From positions 15,639,249-15,703,248 of the forward strand of contig OZ038423.1 in the NCBI GenBank assembly GCA_964036155.1: 64,000 nt of DNA, read 5' to 3'. Below are positions 1-13,998 of the stretch, in pieces. The stretch's first letter is position 1; each line of letters begins with the position of its first letter. Below the pieces are notes generated by a model. It saw only the letters and a program-made list of their open reading frames with translations, was not told the DNA's origin and ran no database searches. A program made the position numbers and the translations under genes. The DNA is from Diploscapter coronatus (taxonomy: Eukaryota; Nematoda; Chromadorea; Rhabditida; Rhabditidae).

Positions 1-242
1 AAGACAAACTATTGCACTTGAAATCTCAGAAACGGAACAGAACGCATTGAAGAAACTATGAAGCTTATGAGCATTACACTAATAAAGTATAGTAGAAGTG
101 GAAAAAATCTTTAGCACGCACAATTTTTCATACGCAATCTGAAAAATAAACGATACGGTTTGATAATCTACTGCAAAATTTTGTAATTTTCAAACAATAA
201 CTCAAAATAATTTCAAATCATTGTCTCCGCAACAATTGACTC

Positions 243-303
243 ATGGCCATAATATCTTCCGATCTGCTTGTATTGCTCATTTTCTTCATTTCATCAGCAG
301 CCT
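243..303 (+). CDS. Candidate first coding exon (signal peptide) of the latrophilin gene
   Basis: An ATG at 243 opens a frame whose first 20 codons read as a good secretory signal: start MAIISSDL, a hydrophobic core (LLVLLIFFI) and small residues SSAA before a Cys. The next confident lat-1 exon (1180) begins with the last two bases of a codon. It therefore needs an upstream exon ending one base into a codon, and the T at 303 followed by GTCTGC fits, giving Cys at the join. The donor GTCTGC is weak and there is no AG acceptor just upstream of the ATG. The true first exon may instead lie before this window. This is inference from phase and composition only. Confidence 0.35.
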
Positions 304-1179
304 GTCTGCACACATTTCCCTACCTTCCCTGCACAGTTCTGCATTACGCAATCCTCAAGCTATGCAAATTGAACCGTTCACTCTATTGTTGCATCACCTC
401 CCAAATATTCACATGAAGCAACAAAAATTATTTAAAAATGGAAAATATTTGAAATCGATACTTTTTCTCCTAGAAAATATGCAGACATGGGAGCTGCGAA
501 AAATGCAGGATGTGGATGATTCATGTTCACTCTTTTCTTTCCTTCCTTGTCTTTGTCTTCTATCTGAATATTCTCAAGAACGTGCCCTTTTGATACGGTA
601 CAAGAATCTCTAATTGCGTACGTTAGAATAGCAACTCAAAGTCGGCTAGGGTGTTTTGCATATTACTCAAAAAGGAGGCTTTTAGAGGGAAATGAGTAAC
701 CGGGCAAAGGAGGTAAAGAGCCTCGACCATCTCTCGTTACACCTACCATTTGCATTAAGAGCTCTCCATTCTGTTTGTCGAGATCTTCCTTCATTAACTT
801 TGTCCGATCAACTCTACTTCAACTTTGATATTTTCGTTAAAATAGAGAGACTCCTTGTTTTTGTGCTTGGCTAAATAGTGACACATCTCCGCAAGCAGAA
901 TGCAATGGGCAAACGGAAACACGAAATTCGTGAAAAATCGAAAAGACGTTGAAATTTGAAGAAGCGGAAGAAGACGGGAAGATACGAGATGGGCGACGCG
1001 CTGGGTAAATAGAGCAATGAGCAAGAATGGGGGAATGAAGAGGGGAGGCTAGGGGCAGAGGGCTGCTGGAGTGAATTCAGGGCAGGCGGACTGGAAATAA
1101 TCACGGAATACGGAAAAGAAAAAATACGAGAAAATATGATATGATATGATGATATCTGATGACGAATTCACGCTTTCAG
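304..1179 (+). other. Putative lat-1 intron or 5' flank
   Basis: No exon was recognised here. The sequence is AT-rich with a purine-rich patch around 890-1070. Open frames on either strand are short and show no domain. It is either the first intron of lat-1, if the candidate signal exon is right, or upstream flank. Confidence 0.5.
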
Positions 1180-4100
1180 GCACATATTCGGAGACGATCT
1201 GCGATGGAAAAATGGCGGAATTGTCGTGCGGGGCCGATCGGGTCATCCAAATCGTGCTCGGCAACTATGGTCGATTCTCCATACATGTAAGATTTTTTAA
1301 GAAAAAATTGAGAATGCGGTGAAACAAAAATGCCATATCGAAGGCTGATCTCATCGATTTTCGCCTTTAAATATTTTGTAATGAATGTCGAACTGTCGTA
1401 TTTTATACTGAAAATTTGAGTTTACTGTGTTTCATTATATTTTTGAGCAATGAAAACTAAGGATTAATTTCAGCCGTGCGTGGACCTGGAAGAAGACTCT
1501 AACATCGACTTTCTCGACAACACGTACTGCCAGAATCCGATGACCAAGTCCATTCTCGAACAGAGGTCAGTCTTTCCTCCTTTCCTTTGACGCTTTCATA
1601 ATTCCTCTCTCCTCTTCTTCCATTCACCTGTTTGCACCTTTGCTCGCTCATTTTCACAACTCTCCATTGAATTCTGAATTGCGCAAATTGGGAGTGAAGC
1701 TTTGAAGAGAAGCAGAGGGAGCAAAGGAATAGCTGAACAGTTGGCAATTAGGGAGATGCAGAAACTGCCCCGGCAGGGAAAAGAAATATGGATCACCGGT
1801 AAACATACGGTCAAAGCTGCTCATGACTTATTCACAACGGGGCAGCCGATCCATATTGGGTTACATGCAATTAGATGCCAAACAAGAAAGTATATCAAAT
1901 TGGACAAATGCAAATCCACTTGAGATACACACATTATGGAATTTTCTTCTTTATGGACAAGAAAAATGCGGACAATAAAATAAAGGAATGCAGGATGAGC
2001 GAGCACTGTTCACACATCGTAAACTGGAAGAATCATCTAGAGACTCGCCTCGAGCCAACAATACTTCTAGTGAGGGGAGTTTTGTCGCATTCTTTCGTGA
2101 TTTGACACTGCCAGATATGGTTTATCCTCCCTGTGTTTTTAAGAGGTTTTTGCCTGTAAATGATCGCGCAAAATGTATGGAAACGAGTGATCGGACGGAC
2201 ACAAGGCAGAAGGCAAAAGAAGAAAGGGCAAAATTGCCGAAAGGACCTTGAGAAAGGTGAAGAGGAAGGGGAACAAGGAAATGCCAAGAGGGGATTTAGA
2301 TTTGGAAGGGATTGAACAGGACAACAGAAACTGAAGACAGAAAGACAGACAACAAGGCTCATCCCATTACTGGCATCACTGCTGCACGAAGCGAGACCGT
2401 GGACTTCTTAACAAGATTAAGATGAGGCTTAAATGGGTTAAAAATGTTGGCCAGAAGTTCGTATATAAGAAAAGAAGTTCAATGATGAAATTTATATTTC
2501 GCGATAGGGCTATAAGAGCGAAATCTCGACAAAATACGTGAAAACCAACTTTGTATATCATCATTTTACTGTTTCTTCTGAAATAAGAAAAATCCCATGG
2601 ATACATGGATATCGCTTTTGCGATCAATTTCATCCACGCGCATTAGATAAAGCGATAATTGTTTGCCATCATCTCTCATCCAGTAGGTCTAATTAATATG
2701 GATCTCGTGAGAAAGTCCGGTAATCCGACACTACTTTCCTCGATTCTAGCATTTAGGCAGTTATGAGATGACTCTTTTCCATTTCCCATTGGCAAATGTG
2801 CCCTGTGGTCAATCACTTCCTTTTATCTTTCCTGCTCATTCGCAAGAGGAGCAGCCCCATAAACGGTCCCATTAGCTCTGTCTATTTTTGGCCGGTAATG
2901 GGAAAGGAAATGATCAGAGAGGTAACCGGAAAAATAACGGATATGTAGTCAATTAGGGCGGCTTTCCTGTTCGTGCCGACATCTTTGTGTCTTTCGACAG
3001 AAAAATGAATGTCCTAATTCGAAACGACTCCAATCACTGTGTTGTCATTTCTTCATGCTCAAGTGACCGGAAAATTCGTCGAATTCGAAGATTTCAAAGA
3101 ATAAATTTTGAAGAAATCATGGGGATTTTATAGATCTATTCAATATCTTCTGCTCTTGTTGTTTGTCACTTCTTCATGCAGCTCTTCCTCCATATGTTCT
3201 CGGATTTTCGGCTTTACCCAATTTGTCTTGTTCTCTGCCCGAGTTAATTCTAATTATGTCTGGGTGCTTTGTTGATTCGGTTTTTGGCGGGTCGAATGGA
3301 TGATGAAACATAATTGAAGGGGAATATCTTGTGATAACTAACTACACATAAAATATGAACTCAATGAAAATTCTACGCTCGCATACGTGAACCCGAGAGT
3401 TTCAGAAGAAAAGAAAATCCAGAAAAATACAATAGTTTGATTTTGAAAAGCTTATGTAGTTCTTCGTTTTCGATATTCCGATAAATTAAGAATAATCTTG
3501 GGAAAGACAATATTTCCTCATATGGAATAAGTTTACAAACCTCTAGTTGTTTGTACATAATTGGCATGTTGCTTGTGTGTACAACGAACAACATGCAATG
3601 CAATGTCACCAGATGCAGAGACAGCAATAATCTGCTGTGTGGATGCATAGACAATGACATCCCCTTCCCGTTTCCTCTCTATGACATTCGCTCTAATGAG
3701 ATGTTCTCTGCAAAGTAACCTTGTTATTATTGCTCGTCCGGCATCCTGCATTCATCAATTGGAATACACTGCGAAAGAACAACAAATCGAGAGATCCAAT
3801 GCGATGAGAATCAGCGAGGATATTGGGATGAGTCGATTGACGCTGCGGGGGATTTGTCTGTTGGAATTGTATTCAGAGGGGAGCTTGAAAACTATAAGAC
3901 AAGAATATTTTGGAAAGAAAAAACCATTAAAAACATTCTTCCTTACGAACTTTACAATTCTTTTCGAAATATTGTATTGCATTTTTTAAATATGCGGAAA
4001 AAAACATTATGATTAAAAGGGCTTTCATGCCAGAATAACTTCTTCCAAATGAAAAATTTCCTTTTCTTCTATTCAATAAGAAGTGAATCGTGTATGTAAA

Positions 4101-7100
4101 TCTTTCGAAATCCTCCAGGAATACAAATGAATCCTTTGTTTATCTCTTGACGCAAACAACATGGCAGCAATTATCATCGAAACAACAGAGTCATTAGAAA
4201 ATGAGAAGTGAGCTAATCATTCCTTTCCTCCCTCCTCTTCTCGAGTTGATTCATCTTTCTTCCCAGCCAGGCAGTTAGTCCTTCATGTCCTCTGCCCATT
4301 TTTGTACATCTGTCGCCTTCATAGTGGTTTTCTGTGGTTTCTTTCGGATGACTGCTCGCAGCAAACTGAGGACAACCCATAATTTGGCTGCTGCAAATGG
4401 GAATGGAAGCTAGAAAAGCAGCCCTGACTAAATATACAGGGCGAGTCTCTTCTGGTGCCATTTCCCTGTCCCCTGCACTGTCGAGAGCAGACCATAATTG
4501 GGTATCTCCAAATTAGCAATTACTGTCTTTTTATTCCCCACAAAGCGCGCATTCAGTTAGCGCAAAATCGGGAATCGACGAATTTATTGCAATTTGCATT
4601 CAGACAGACAGATTCAATAGAAAATGCACAGAAATTGGGGAATTCTTATGGGAAGACATTGGATTTGCATGTTTGTGGCTGCGGGAGTGGATGAATGAAG
4701 AATGCAGTTATGCACTGTAAATATGTTCGCGGGCAGATTAGTGTCAATTAGAGAAGAGCAGCAGGAGAACAACATCGTCAATACAGAAAGGTCAAAGACA
4801 GAAGGGGGAACAAAATGAGGCAATCATTTGTTTATTTATTCACATCGTCTTGTTTGACCTTAGAAAAATCTAGAGTAATAATGCGTTAGTCAACCGCTTA
4901 ATCCAATATCCATTAGCCTAGCTTTAGCCCGATTAGACCTGGTCAGAGGGCAGAAAGGCGTTGGACCGTGAAAACGACCGGAGCAGTTTGAAGATCCCTT
5001 GAAGAGGCAGGGAAAAAGGCCGACATAAAGACAATGAAAGAGAAAGAGAAAGCCAATTGTTAATCCATCACATTGGCAGATATGGAAATGCGGGAGGGCA
5101 CAAGCAAAGGAGGGCCCGCAGAAAATGACTAGGCTGGGAGAGGGATGAGACCATCTGCTATTTGCATAATGAAAACTGAAAATGAGGGCGAAATGCTGTG
5201 ATTTTGTAGATGCAACAGCGAGAATCAGTGCAGATTTCTCGTGGATCGATATCTCTTCGACGATCCCTGTCCGAAGACTAGCAAATATCTCGAAGTACAG
5301 TATGCCTGCGTTCAAGGTATTCAAGCATCAAGCAAAAAATGTGCTGATTTTGTGAAGTGGTAGATAGTGTGCTGTAGATGTTGCGTTATTGCTGTACATT
5401 TGTTGTGGTTTTCATTCTTATCATCTGATTATTTTCTTATTCTTATCCAAAGTTATTCAGGTTTTTGGGAAGGTTCGCCAACTTTAAAGACAAAATAGTT
5501 TTAGAAAAGGTGAAAAATTGAGAGAACTTGTCAAATTGTTTGCCTGTGAACACAACGAACTTTCCAAAAGCCACTCATATTCATTTTTGCAGTGATGTAA
5601 TTTGAGTTGTGTGATTTCAGTTGCAACGGGAAGCGATCCTGCAACTTTCTGGTGGAAGAGGACTTCTTCCAACACAGCGAGCACGGCAAAAACTGCTCGA
5701 GAATCATCTCGAAATACCTCGAATTGAAGTATCGATGCATCGAGAACGATGGTTTGTGTTGTGATTTTGTTGTGAAGAAAATGAAATTAGTCAAATTTAC
5801 AGTATAAATTTGATGTTGTTTTTCCGTCACTTTACTCCCATTCAGCTTTGTAAAGAAATTCGAAAGAAAAACAATAAAAAGAATAAAATGTTATAACATT
5901 TGGTAAAGATGAATGGGAATAAAATAATAAAGATATTGTGCGAAAGAACGAATAGTTTGTGAAATCTCAAATTCATATAAAATATTCATTTTCTAAATTT
6001 TAGTAACGACAACGACCCAAACGACGACAACGACAGCCGAAGAGCCTGAAGAAGATGACAAAGACGTCGAAATTGGAGATCGAAATGGAGGAAAGCAGAA
6101 TGGAGTCGTGAAGGCAACAATCAGCACTGGAATGGAGTTGAGTTGTGATGAAACGACGAAGAGAGGAATCGATTGGCCACGAACCAAGACTGGCACAATT
6201 GCCAGAAGGAAATGTCCGGAATCTAGTGAAGGTAGATTTTTGAAATATCTTTTTTCAAGTATGTCTAAAGTTGCATTTTTTTAAAGAAAGATAGGAATTG
6301 TTCTTCGAAAATTCGTGTATTTGAAATTTTTACATCTCTGATTTTTTTGTAGACTATTTAGAAAATATCACTTAATCGGGAATTGATGATTCTCAAAAAT
6401 ATTAAATTTCCAGGGACATCGACGTGGTACTGTACTCCTGAAGGAAGATGGCTGCCTGAAGGCCCAAATACCACAACCTGTGAAAGTGACTGGGTGAAGA
6501 AGAGAAGAGATGGACTGACTGACGCACTCAAGAACAAAGATGCCAGTGCATTGCCTGAGGTAAGAATTCATAGATAACTTTTAACTATCAATTGATTTCC
6601 CTCCAGATGCTCCGTCTCTTGACAGTCGACAGCCGTCGTCCGATGGTCGCAGGCGATTTGCCTCGACTCGTTTCTCTGCTCGAATCCGTCGTTGAGACGC
6701 TCAGCGACAATCCTTGGGCTGCTGACGTCAGAACTGTCAGCAACAAGGTATTGTTTACATTATACGTGTAAAATAAAGCTGATCTCCACGCATCAAATGT
6801 AAAGAAAATATACTTGTATGGCAAAAATAGTAAACTTGTCCCCATAAACAAGCGGAATGATATGAAATTGGGATTCCGACTTTTCTAAATTTGACTCATT
6901 CTGATCAATACTGAATATAACCTTTTCATAAATGCTATAAAATGCGTATTTATTTTCAGCCCCTAGTCGAAACGGTGAATGTTGCAATTCGATCTAAGGA
7001 TGCATGGAAGAATTGGGATAAAAACGCGAAAATGCGAATGGCCACGAGGTAGTTTTTCTTTTCTCAATTTATGAATAATTTCCTGTAATTTTCAGACTGT

Positions 7101-10100
7101 TGAACGTAGTAGAGCGTGCGTTCATCAGCTCTTCGAAGCACGAAGAGTCGTCTCGAAAGGAGTCGCATTCCATCGTGCAGCCATCTGTCACTGTCGAAAT
7201 GAGCCTCAAATTGAAGGTATCAAAAGTATACCTGCAAAAAATCAAGCACAAATTCAGGCTTCATCTCAAAATTCGGGCTATTTCATGTTCCCTGCAGCTG
7301 CAATCTGGGGAGATGCAGAAATGGACAGTGTCAATGTGCCAACAGAAGCTTTCGAGGATATCGGATTAGGTAAAAATATTTTTCTAATCATTCAAAAATT
7401 TTGCACAAAAGATGACAATTTGAATTCGTTGCAATCTAAAAATACCGTCCTCCATGGAAGAAATTAAACAATTTATACTATCCTATTCTTTTCTAGCCAT
7501 GCAGGGGTGGTTAAAAGTTTGGAGCATTTATGATTTTGAATACAGCTTGGTAGGCCCAATTTCATGAACCAACTTAAATGAAGCTTGACAGGAATTCACA
7601 GTTCAGTGGGAAAAGTATTTGTGCAAAATTTAATTCAAATTGGCCTACGACCATTGAGCTAACTACGCTATATTCAAAATCATAATTGTTCCAAACTAAC
7701 ATATGTTTTAGACTTGAAAGGTCAAAATTAACAGGAAAACATCTTTCTTTATTAGATTTTTTAAATTTAGACAATGCCCAAGTCTATTTCGCCTCTTTTG
7801 CTGATTTGGGTGAAATGATGGAACCTGAAGAGGAGAAGCTGGATGAGAATAATAGTGGTTCGGGAGAGGTTCGCAAAAGGAAGAGAAAACTCGTGTCTCG
7901 AATTGTCGGGGCGACGGTCATCAAGGACGGCAAGGCTAAGGCCAGCAGTGCGCTGCAGAAACCGGTAGAGGGCTTTTACTGATTTGCTAACTAACTGTTG
8001 CGTCATCAAACGACAATGAACGATCTCAATAAAAGTCTGAAGAAATTGTCACGTAATGAACTGAAAAGAGTGATAGAATTTTCAATGATTCATTCAAATT
8101 GATTCTCCCCACTTGCAGGTGGTAATAACCTTCCATCACAAGCCGAGCGATGTACGTCACATGCGCAAACCGGAATGCAACTTTTGGAATACCAATCAAC
8201 TCAAGGTATTGCCTTATAAGCTAGAAAATCGTAATTTTCAATTTTCAGTGGCAATCTCGCGGCTGCTCGCTGAAATCCCACAACGACACCGCGACTGTCT
8301 GCGAATGCAGCCACATGACACATTTCGCTGTGCTCATGGACATTTATGGACATAAGGTGGGATGGAGTCCTATTCCAAAGCCTATTTTTCATATAGTATT
8401 GATGTTTGACAAATTTTTACGAGAATAACTGGTATTTCTACTTATTGATTTTCTTGTTCAATCTTGGTTTTTATTTAGCACCAATTTGTTCATTTTCAGC
8501 TATCCGAAGCTGATGACTATCTTCTGACAATGTTGACCTACGTCGGCTGCTCCCTGTCCATAGTCTGTCTCCTGCTAACATTCATCTGTTTTGCTGTTTT
8601 CTCTTCTGGAGGCGGTGATCGAGTTCTCATTCATCAGAATCTCTGTTTGACACTCGGCTTGGCCGAGACAATATTCTTGTTTGGAATTGCGAGGACAGAA
8701 GATTCGGTAAGAATTTCCCTTCTATATTTTTCATTTTTTCTAAAAGAACAAGATTATTTATTAAAAATCATTGACGATTTAAAAGTTTTTTTGTAAAACA
8801 TTTATTTCCAATTTTTGACACGATATCAAAAATACCCAATTTCTATGGTGATAATTTTCAGTTCGAATGTGGCCTGATCGCAGCAGGTCTGCTGTTCTTC
8901 TTCCTGTCAGCCTTGACCTGGATGCTGCTGGAGGGCTATCAACTCTACCAAATGCTCGTCGAGGTCTTTCCGACCAGCTCTCGCAAATTCATCTATCTCT
9001 TCATCGGCTACACCTTCCCTGCTGCAGTCAGTGGTTTTGCCTATTACTTCTATCCACAAGGCTTCGGCACGAGGGATTATTGCTGGTGAGATTTAGATTG
9101 TTTTTTTTTAAATCAAATTTCATTTTATATTTTCGCTAATAATAACAGACCATAAAACAAATTTAAATGTTTCTATAAAACTTTCTTATGCAGATCATGA
9201 TAATATGATTTATTTTTCCTTCAGGCTTCGTACCGATAACATGTTCATTCTTGTCTTCGTAACTCCGGCCGCTATAATCCTCTCCTTGAACACAGTATTC
9301 CTGTTCATGACACTTTGCATCATCTACAAACATACGAATGGAGGATATTTGCCTTGCAGACAAGATAAGGACACTACAAGAAGTGTTCGGTAAGCTTTTT
9401 CTCGCACTAGTTCAGTTTCACCTATCCTTTTAGATCCTGGGTAAAAGGAGCTATGGCTCTGGTCTGTTTATTGGGAGTGACCTGGACTTTGGGGCTTTTG
9501 TGGATCGACAACGGCCATTCCATCATCATGGCTTATGCGTTCACAATCGCCAACTCTCTACAAGGATTATTCATTTTCTTGTTCCATGTGGTGTTCAGTT
9601 CGAGGGTAAGTCTTTATTTGATCTTATCGGAAAAATTCAATAATTCAAAGAATCTTGAAGAAATAGCAGATTTTGATAGCAAGAGGCTAGAGATATCTTT
9701 CTCGCATTATTTCTTCTCTGGTTCTGAAAATATTGGAATTTTTTCAATGCGTCCTTCATTTTCAAGTTGATCTTCATTAATTTGCATTATTTAGATGCGG
9801 AAAGACATCCTCCGTTGGTGCCAGCGTCGTGGCTGCTGCAGTGCGGGCGGCTCTCACAAAGAGAGTTTGCCGAGGGCCGCTATGTCACCGTCGAATGGAA
9901 GTGGAACTGCCACTGAATTCTTGGTACGTCAATTCGATTTGAAGTTCTTGCATCTTTATTTATCATTTCACAATAGCTACATGTTGTATGTCGAAATGCA
10001 AATATTGCACTTTGGAAAGATATCAAATACGTTATATGTTATGCCACATTTAGTGCAAGTTCAGAAGAAAATTAATTCGCAAAGATAGCCCTGTCATTGT

Positions 10101-11320
10101 TAAACTTGTCCATTATCAAATTGTCAGTGCTATTGTCTGTTAAATTGTCATGTTGTCTACAGAACAAACGTGTGCACGTTCCATCATTCCGAGAATATTC
10201 CCCTCATCAGTCGTCGAGTTTCTCTTCTAAAGGCTCCAGGAGAACAGGTCGTCTGCCTCCTCCCCCAAGTCAGAGTGAGCAGAGAATTGCAGAGGGACTA
10301 ACAACATTAGAATCCTGAATGGACTTGTAAAATTTAGTCTTTGGAAGATGATCCTCAGGCCTCAATTTTATAAGTCCTATTTCCAGTAGTTTGTGCCTGC
10401 AGTGTCTATGTCATTGTGTCCTTAACATCTACCCCCGAATTCAACCTAACATATGCAATGCTAACTTTCAAATTAAAAATCATAGTTTAGAATTGTGTTT
10501 CTCTATCGAAACCATCAATTTTATCAAGATTCCAACGAATTTGTTTTCAGTATCAATGCAGCGAGAAGTACAGCCACTCCCCGCGGGACTTGAATATCGA
10601 GAATCGATTCGCGTATAGTTACGGAGAACGACAGGGCAGCAGAAACCCACTCATCCATCCTGCATCGCTCTGTCATCACTACCCTCCTCACGACTGTGTT
10701 CCGCACTATCAGGCACAACAGTTGCAAGGTAAGAATCTTTTTCATCTGAGAAAAGTTCAATTCGATTGTCATCCATCTTCGGCTAAAGTAGACTAAAATC
10801 ACAAGTTCCAGAAAATTAGTAAAAATTGGAATTTTAGCAGACAAAAGGCGAATGCCACGATTAGTCCGTAAAACTTGCTCATTACCGAAACCTCTTTCCA
10901 CACATAATTTATTTATTTTTAGGAGGCACCTACGATTATGCCACAATTTCATACGGCGACATGCTTCCCTACCGTCCTCCCTCTAATGCAGCTCTGCGTT
11001 CGCTTCCCCCAGACTATCGCTCCAGCATCGGCACTTTGGTTCGTGAGCCCTATTACGGCTCGTGTCGTCTGCCAGTCGTGATGCCAGGCTCATCGGACTC
11101 GTCCACCCAGTTGCACCGTCCCCCACCCAAATTCTCTCCTCCAGCCCCTCCTCCCTCGACAGCCATTTATGGCTCCCAGCCCCGTCGACCTCCCTCTTCG
11201 GATTCTGCCTACTCGGACGGAGGCTCCTCATCGATGCTCACCACAGAGGTCACTCCTCAGGGAGCCACTGTGCTGAGATTCGATGTCAGAAAGCCTCATA
11301 TGTATTCTCAGCAGGTTTGA
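1180..11320 (+). CDS. lat-1: Latrophilin-type adhesion GPCR
   Basis: Adhesion G-protein-coupled receptor of the plasma membrane. Exons: 1180-1286, 1474-1565, 5621-5751, 6004-6231, 6414-6559, 6607-6747, 6960-7048, 7096-7216, 7258-7369, 7771-7964, 8119-8205, 8249-8356, 8500-8706, 8862-9085, 9225-9389, 9434-9605, 9795-9923, 10551-10728, 10923-11320 (stop TGA). With the candidate signal exon the product is about 1029 residues, close to C. elegans LAT-1 (about 1014). Domain order: galactose-binding lectin/RBL (ETICDG, VLGNYGRFS), a Thr-rich linker, hormone-receptor motif (WYCTPEGRW), GAIN domain, a GPS ending CECSHMTHF with predicted self-cleavage between Met526 and Thr527, seven membrane segments (about 545-800), and a Pro-rich tail ending near LTTEVTPQG, as in LAT-1. 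The cleavage site is HM/T; I recall HL/T in LAT-1. In C. elegans the protein acts in embryonic cell polarity and neuromuscular signalling. The N-terminal exon is uncertain; the identity is not. Confidence 0.96.
1566..5620 (+). other. Large lat-1 intron (4.05 kb)
   Basis: This intron lies between the two exons coding the lectin domain; phase is kept across it (AG | T). It is by far the longest intron of the gene. Open frames on both strands (for example 4890-5324 on - and 3654-3989 on +) carry no recognisable domain, splice context or conserved motif. I see no nested gene or RNA gene. It may hold enhancers, but nothing specific can be read. Confidence 0.75.
10163..10318 (+). CDS. lat-1: Alternative last exon of lat-1
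   Basis: After the exon ending at 9923 (donor GTACGT, phase 0), a second acceptor (TTGTCTACAG at 10162) opens a frame that stays open for 51 codons to TGA at 10316-10318. The reading has biased composition like real receptor tail: Ser-rich, a basic GSRRTGR stretch, then PPPPSQSEQ. Splicing to it would replace the long Pro-rich tail (exons 10551-10728 and 10923-11320) with a short one. The downstream exon pair matches the LAT-1 tail, so this one is read as a mutually exclusive terminal exon. Chance openness over 51 codons is possible. Confidence 0.5.
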   Translation, partial: NKRVHVPSFREYSPHQSSSFSSKGSRRTGRLPPPPSQSEQRIAEGLTTLES

Positions 11321-13998
11321 ATGTCGTAGGCTCTTAAGCAATAGTTCGTCATCTTCTCAACATTTCCTCTAAATATCACATGTGCTAAATCAGTGCCATA
11401 TTTTGTATTATTTCTAGTAAGCATTCTTCGAGAATAATGATGCATCATGCCTTATCAATACAAACAATTTCCTATATTGAAATAGGCGGGAAAAATTCCT
11501 CTTCGCTTTTTCGACTAGGCGTCATTTTTAAGTTGAAGGCAAATTGCATGATTTCGAAAAAAAAACGACATCATTATTCTCTTATTTTTCTTCTCTTTGT
11601 TCTGCCCGTACCGGTCTTCTTGCTCGGGTTCTCTTCATTTCCTTCCCTTTTCCGAGTTGTGCGATTTTCTTATTTGCTTCAATTTTCTATCATTTCAATA
11701 ATCTCACAAGTTCATTACTATCTTTCGATTGCATCATTCACTTCCCCCCGTTTTCTCTGCTCACTTTGACATCCAAGCTTTCAGTAATCTGTCATTTCGA
11801 ACATCTCCGATTTATCATGACACTATTCCTTTTGAAATAGAGAACGATTATATGTGCAATATAAATTTATTTCAAATTAAATAGATTTATTTTTACAAGA
11901 ATTTTTTTGATTATTTCAAATTTTACAATTTCAACGATTTTGAAAAACGATTTCCATAAATTGATTGCCTTCTCCTCATTTCATCAGCAAAGGAGAAGCA
12001 TCGTTGATAAGGAAAGGGGGTGGGAGAAGAGTTGTTGAGAAAAGCAAAGGGGGGGAGGGACGCTGCATTTTGAAATTTGGGCCCCAGCCAATTATTCAAA
12101 CTTGTTGTTTGCAGTTTGCAGTGGAAGGGCAGCTTTATCTGTGCAATGCCAAAATCAAACAAAAGAATACAACAGCCGCACATTAGCTGTGAAGGGACGA
12201 TACTTAGAAAGATGAATAGATTAGAGGGAGATTACTGTAGTGGGCGGGAAACGAATAAAGTTATCGAGGCGTCGTTGTGATTTTTTTAAATGTAATTTTA
12301 AAACTTATTACTCATCTCATTATTTAAAATGCATTGTGAAATATATGAGATCAGAAAATTAATTATAAAAGAAATTTAAGTTGGATTACCATGCAGGAAT
12401 ACAATTATTTTACATTGAATGTGGAATAAGATATCTCTTTTTAAGTATAAGTAATTGCAGAAATTATTCCAATTTGTCTCTTACAGAATTCATATTTGTG
12501 CAGACAAAAGCTATGAAATTTTTATCGAATTGAAGTTCAACTAGAGGGAATTGTTATTTTCTTGAAATAATCGTTGATTATTATTGATAGAGGAAAAATG
12601 GCGAGAAATATAAGGGTGTTGAAAAAAGAAGAAACAAGAAGGTGAAGAGATATGATAAATGACAATGAATGAACAAAAAAGGAATGGGCATCGACGCATT
12701 CGACAGAAGAAGTGGACGGAAACTGCTTTGTCTCTGCAGAATTGAATGACAGACTGTTTGAATGGCAAGTATCACTGGACGGTTCAAATTGATTTTTTTA
12801 TTGTTGATAGAAAGAAATTTGTTAAAGTTTTGAAGTTGGACAAAAACTCGGATTACTTGTGAGGGGTGTGATTTTCGAAGAATTTGATTAGAATAAGATG
12901 TGGATTTAGAAGTTTAATAAGACGCAAAATGTAAAAGGATCCAGTCATTGTTGAGTTTCAGTGAAATCTTCGTAATTTCATGCAAATTTTCAAAAATTGT
13001 CACGAGTGCACATTGTGATCTACTGATGTAAAATGAACTTCAAAAGAATGTCGGCTTACTCAATTCAATTATTTCGAATGTTTATCTTTCCGCTTTTCCC
13101 TTACAGCTTTCATTGCCTGTAATCGATCTTCCCTCGAACTACCGTATTCCTTCCTCTCTTTCCAGATAAGGAATTGTCCAGAATCGTTTCGAGACCCTTT
13201 TCTTCCTTTCATCCTCACTCCCAAGTTGATCAGAGTCTAACAGGAAAAGCGTCGCTTTGTCTAGCTTTGGAAGCGGAAAAAATCATCTCGTTTTCATTCA
13301 ATCTATCAATCGAGGAAGAAAACTCTATGAAAAGGATAAATTAGGGTGTCAATAATCAGTCGAAAGTAAAATGGTTGCGCAGAAGAAACGCCTAAAAGTA
13401 ACTCGATCGATGATATGAAATTGATAGGTGCGCGTCCGCTAATCAATTCATAACAATTTTCAAAGAAAAATTGGTGAAAGTAAAAATTCGTGATATTTTA
13501 CTTCACAATTGATAATTTGGAAAAATGAGTATCTTTTCCAAAATCCCTCCAAACTTTTGTAAGATTTTCATTGGTGTTTAGAGAAATTGGTCAACAGGCC
13601 TAATAAAATTTAAAAAAGTATCCAATAAAAATGTTATAAAGGTACTTCGGATAGTGAATTAAGAACAAAACTGCTGATTCTTTTATTTTTCTTTTCCAAA
13701 TTTAATAAATAATAATTAACTTTGCAATTTTGGCATTTCGATGTCTAGTACTGAAGGCCTGATGAAGCTTGGGAACGATCCCTCATACAAGCTTCAGAAC
13801 TTAACATTAAAAGCCGAGGGATTGTGAATTGTAAATAGTAATTATTTAATGGAGATTAAATCATAGCTTTGTGTGTGGTATTCTAGCTTTAAGATAATAA
13901 TAGTAATAGTTACTTACAGTCCAGAGATAGAAGAATTTGATTAAAATATTAGCACCTGATTCAATATTGTCGGAATATTCTGAAATGCAAGGCAATAT

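Noticed and set aside
4890..5324. 144-codon - strand frame in the large lat-1 intron
   Set aside because: No recognisable domain or plausible start context; intronic and isolated.
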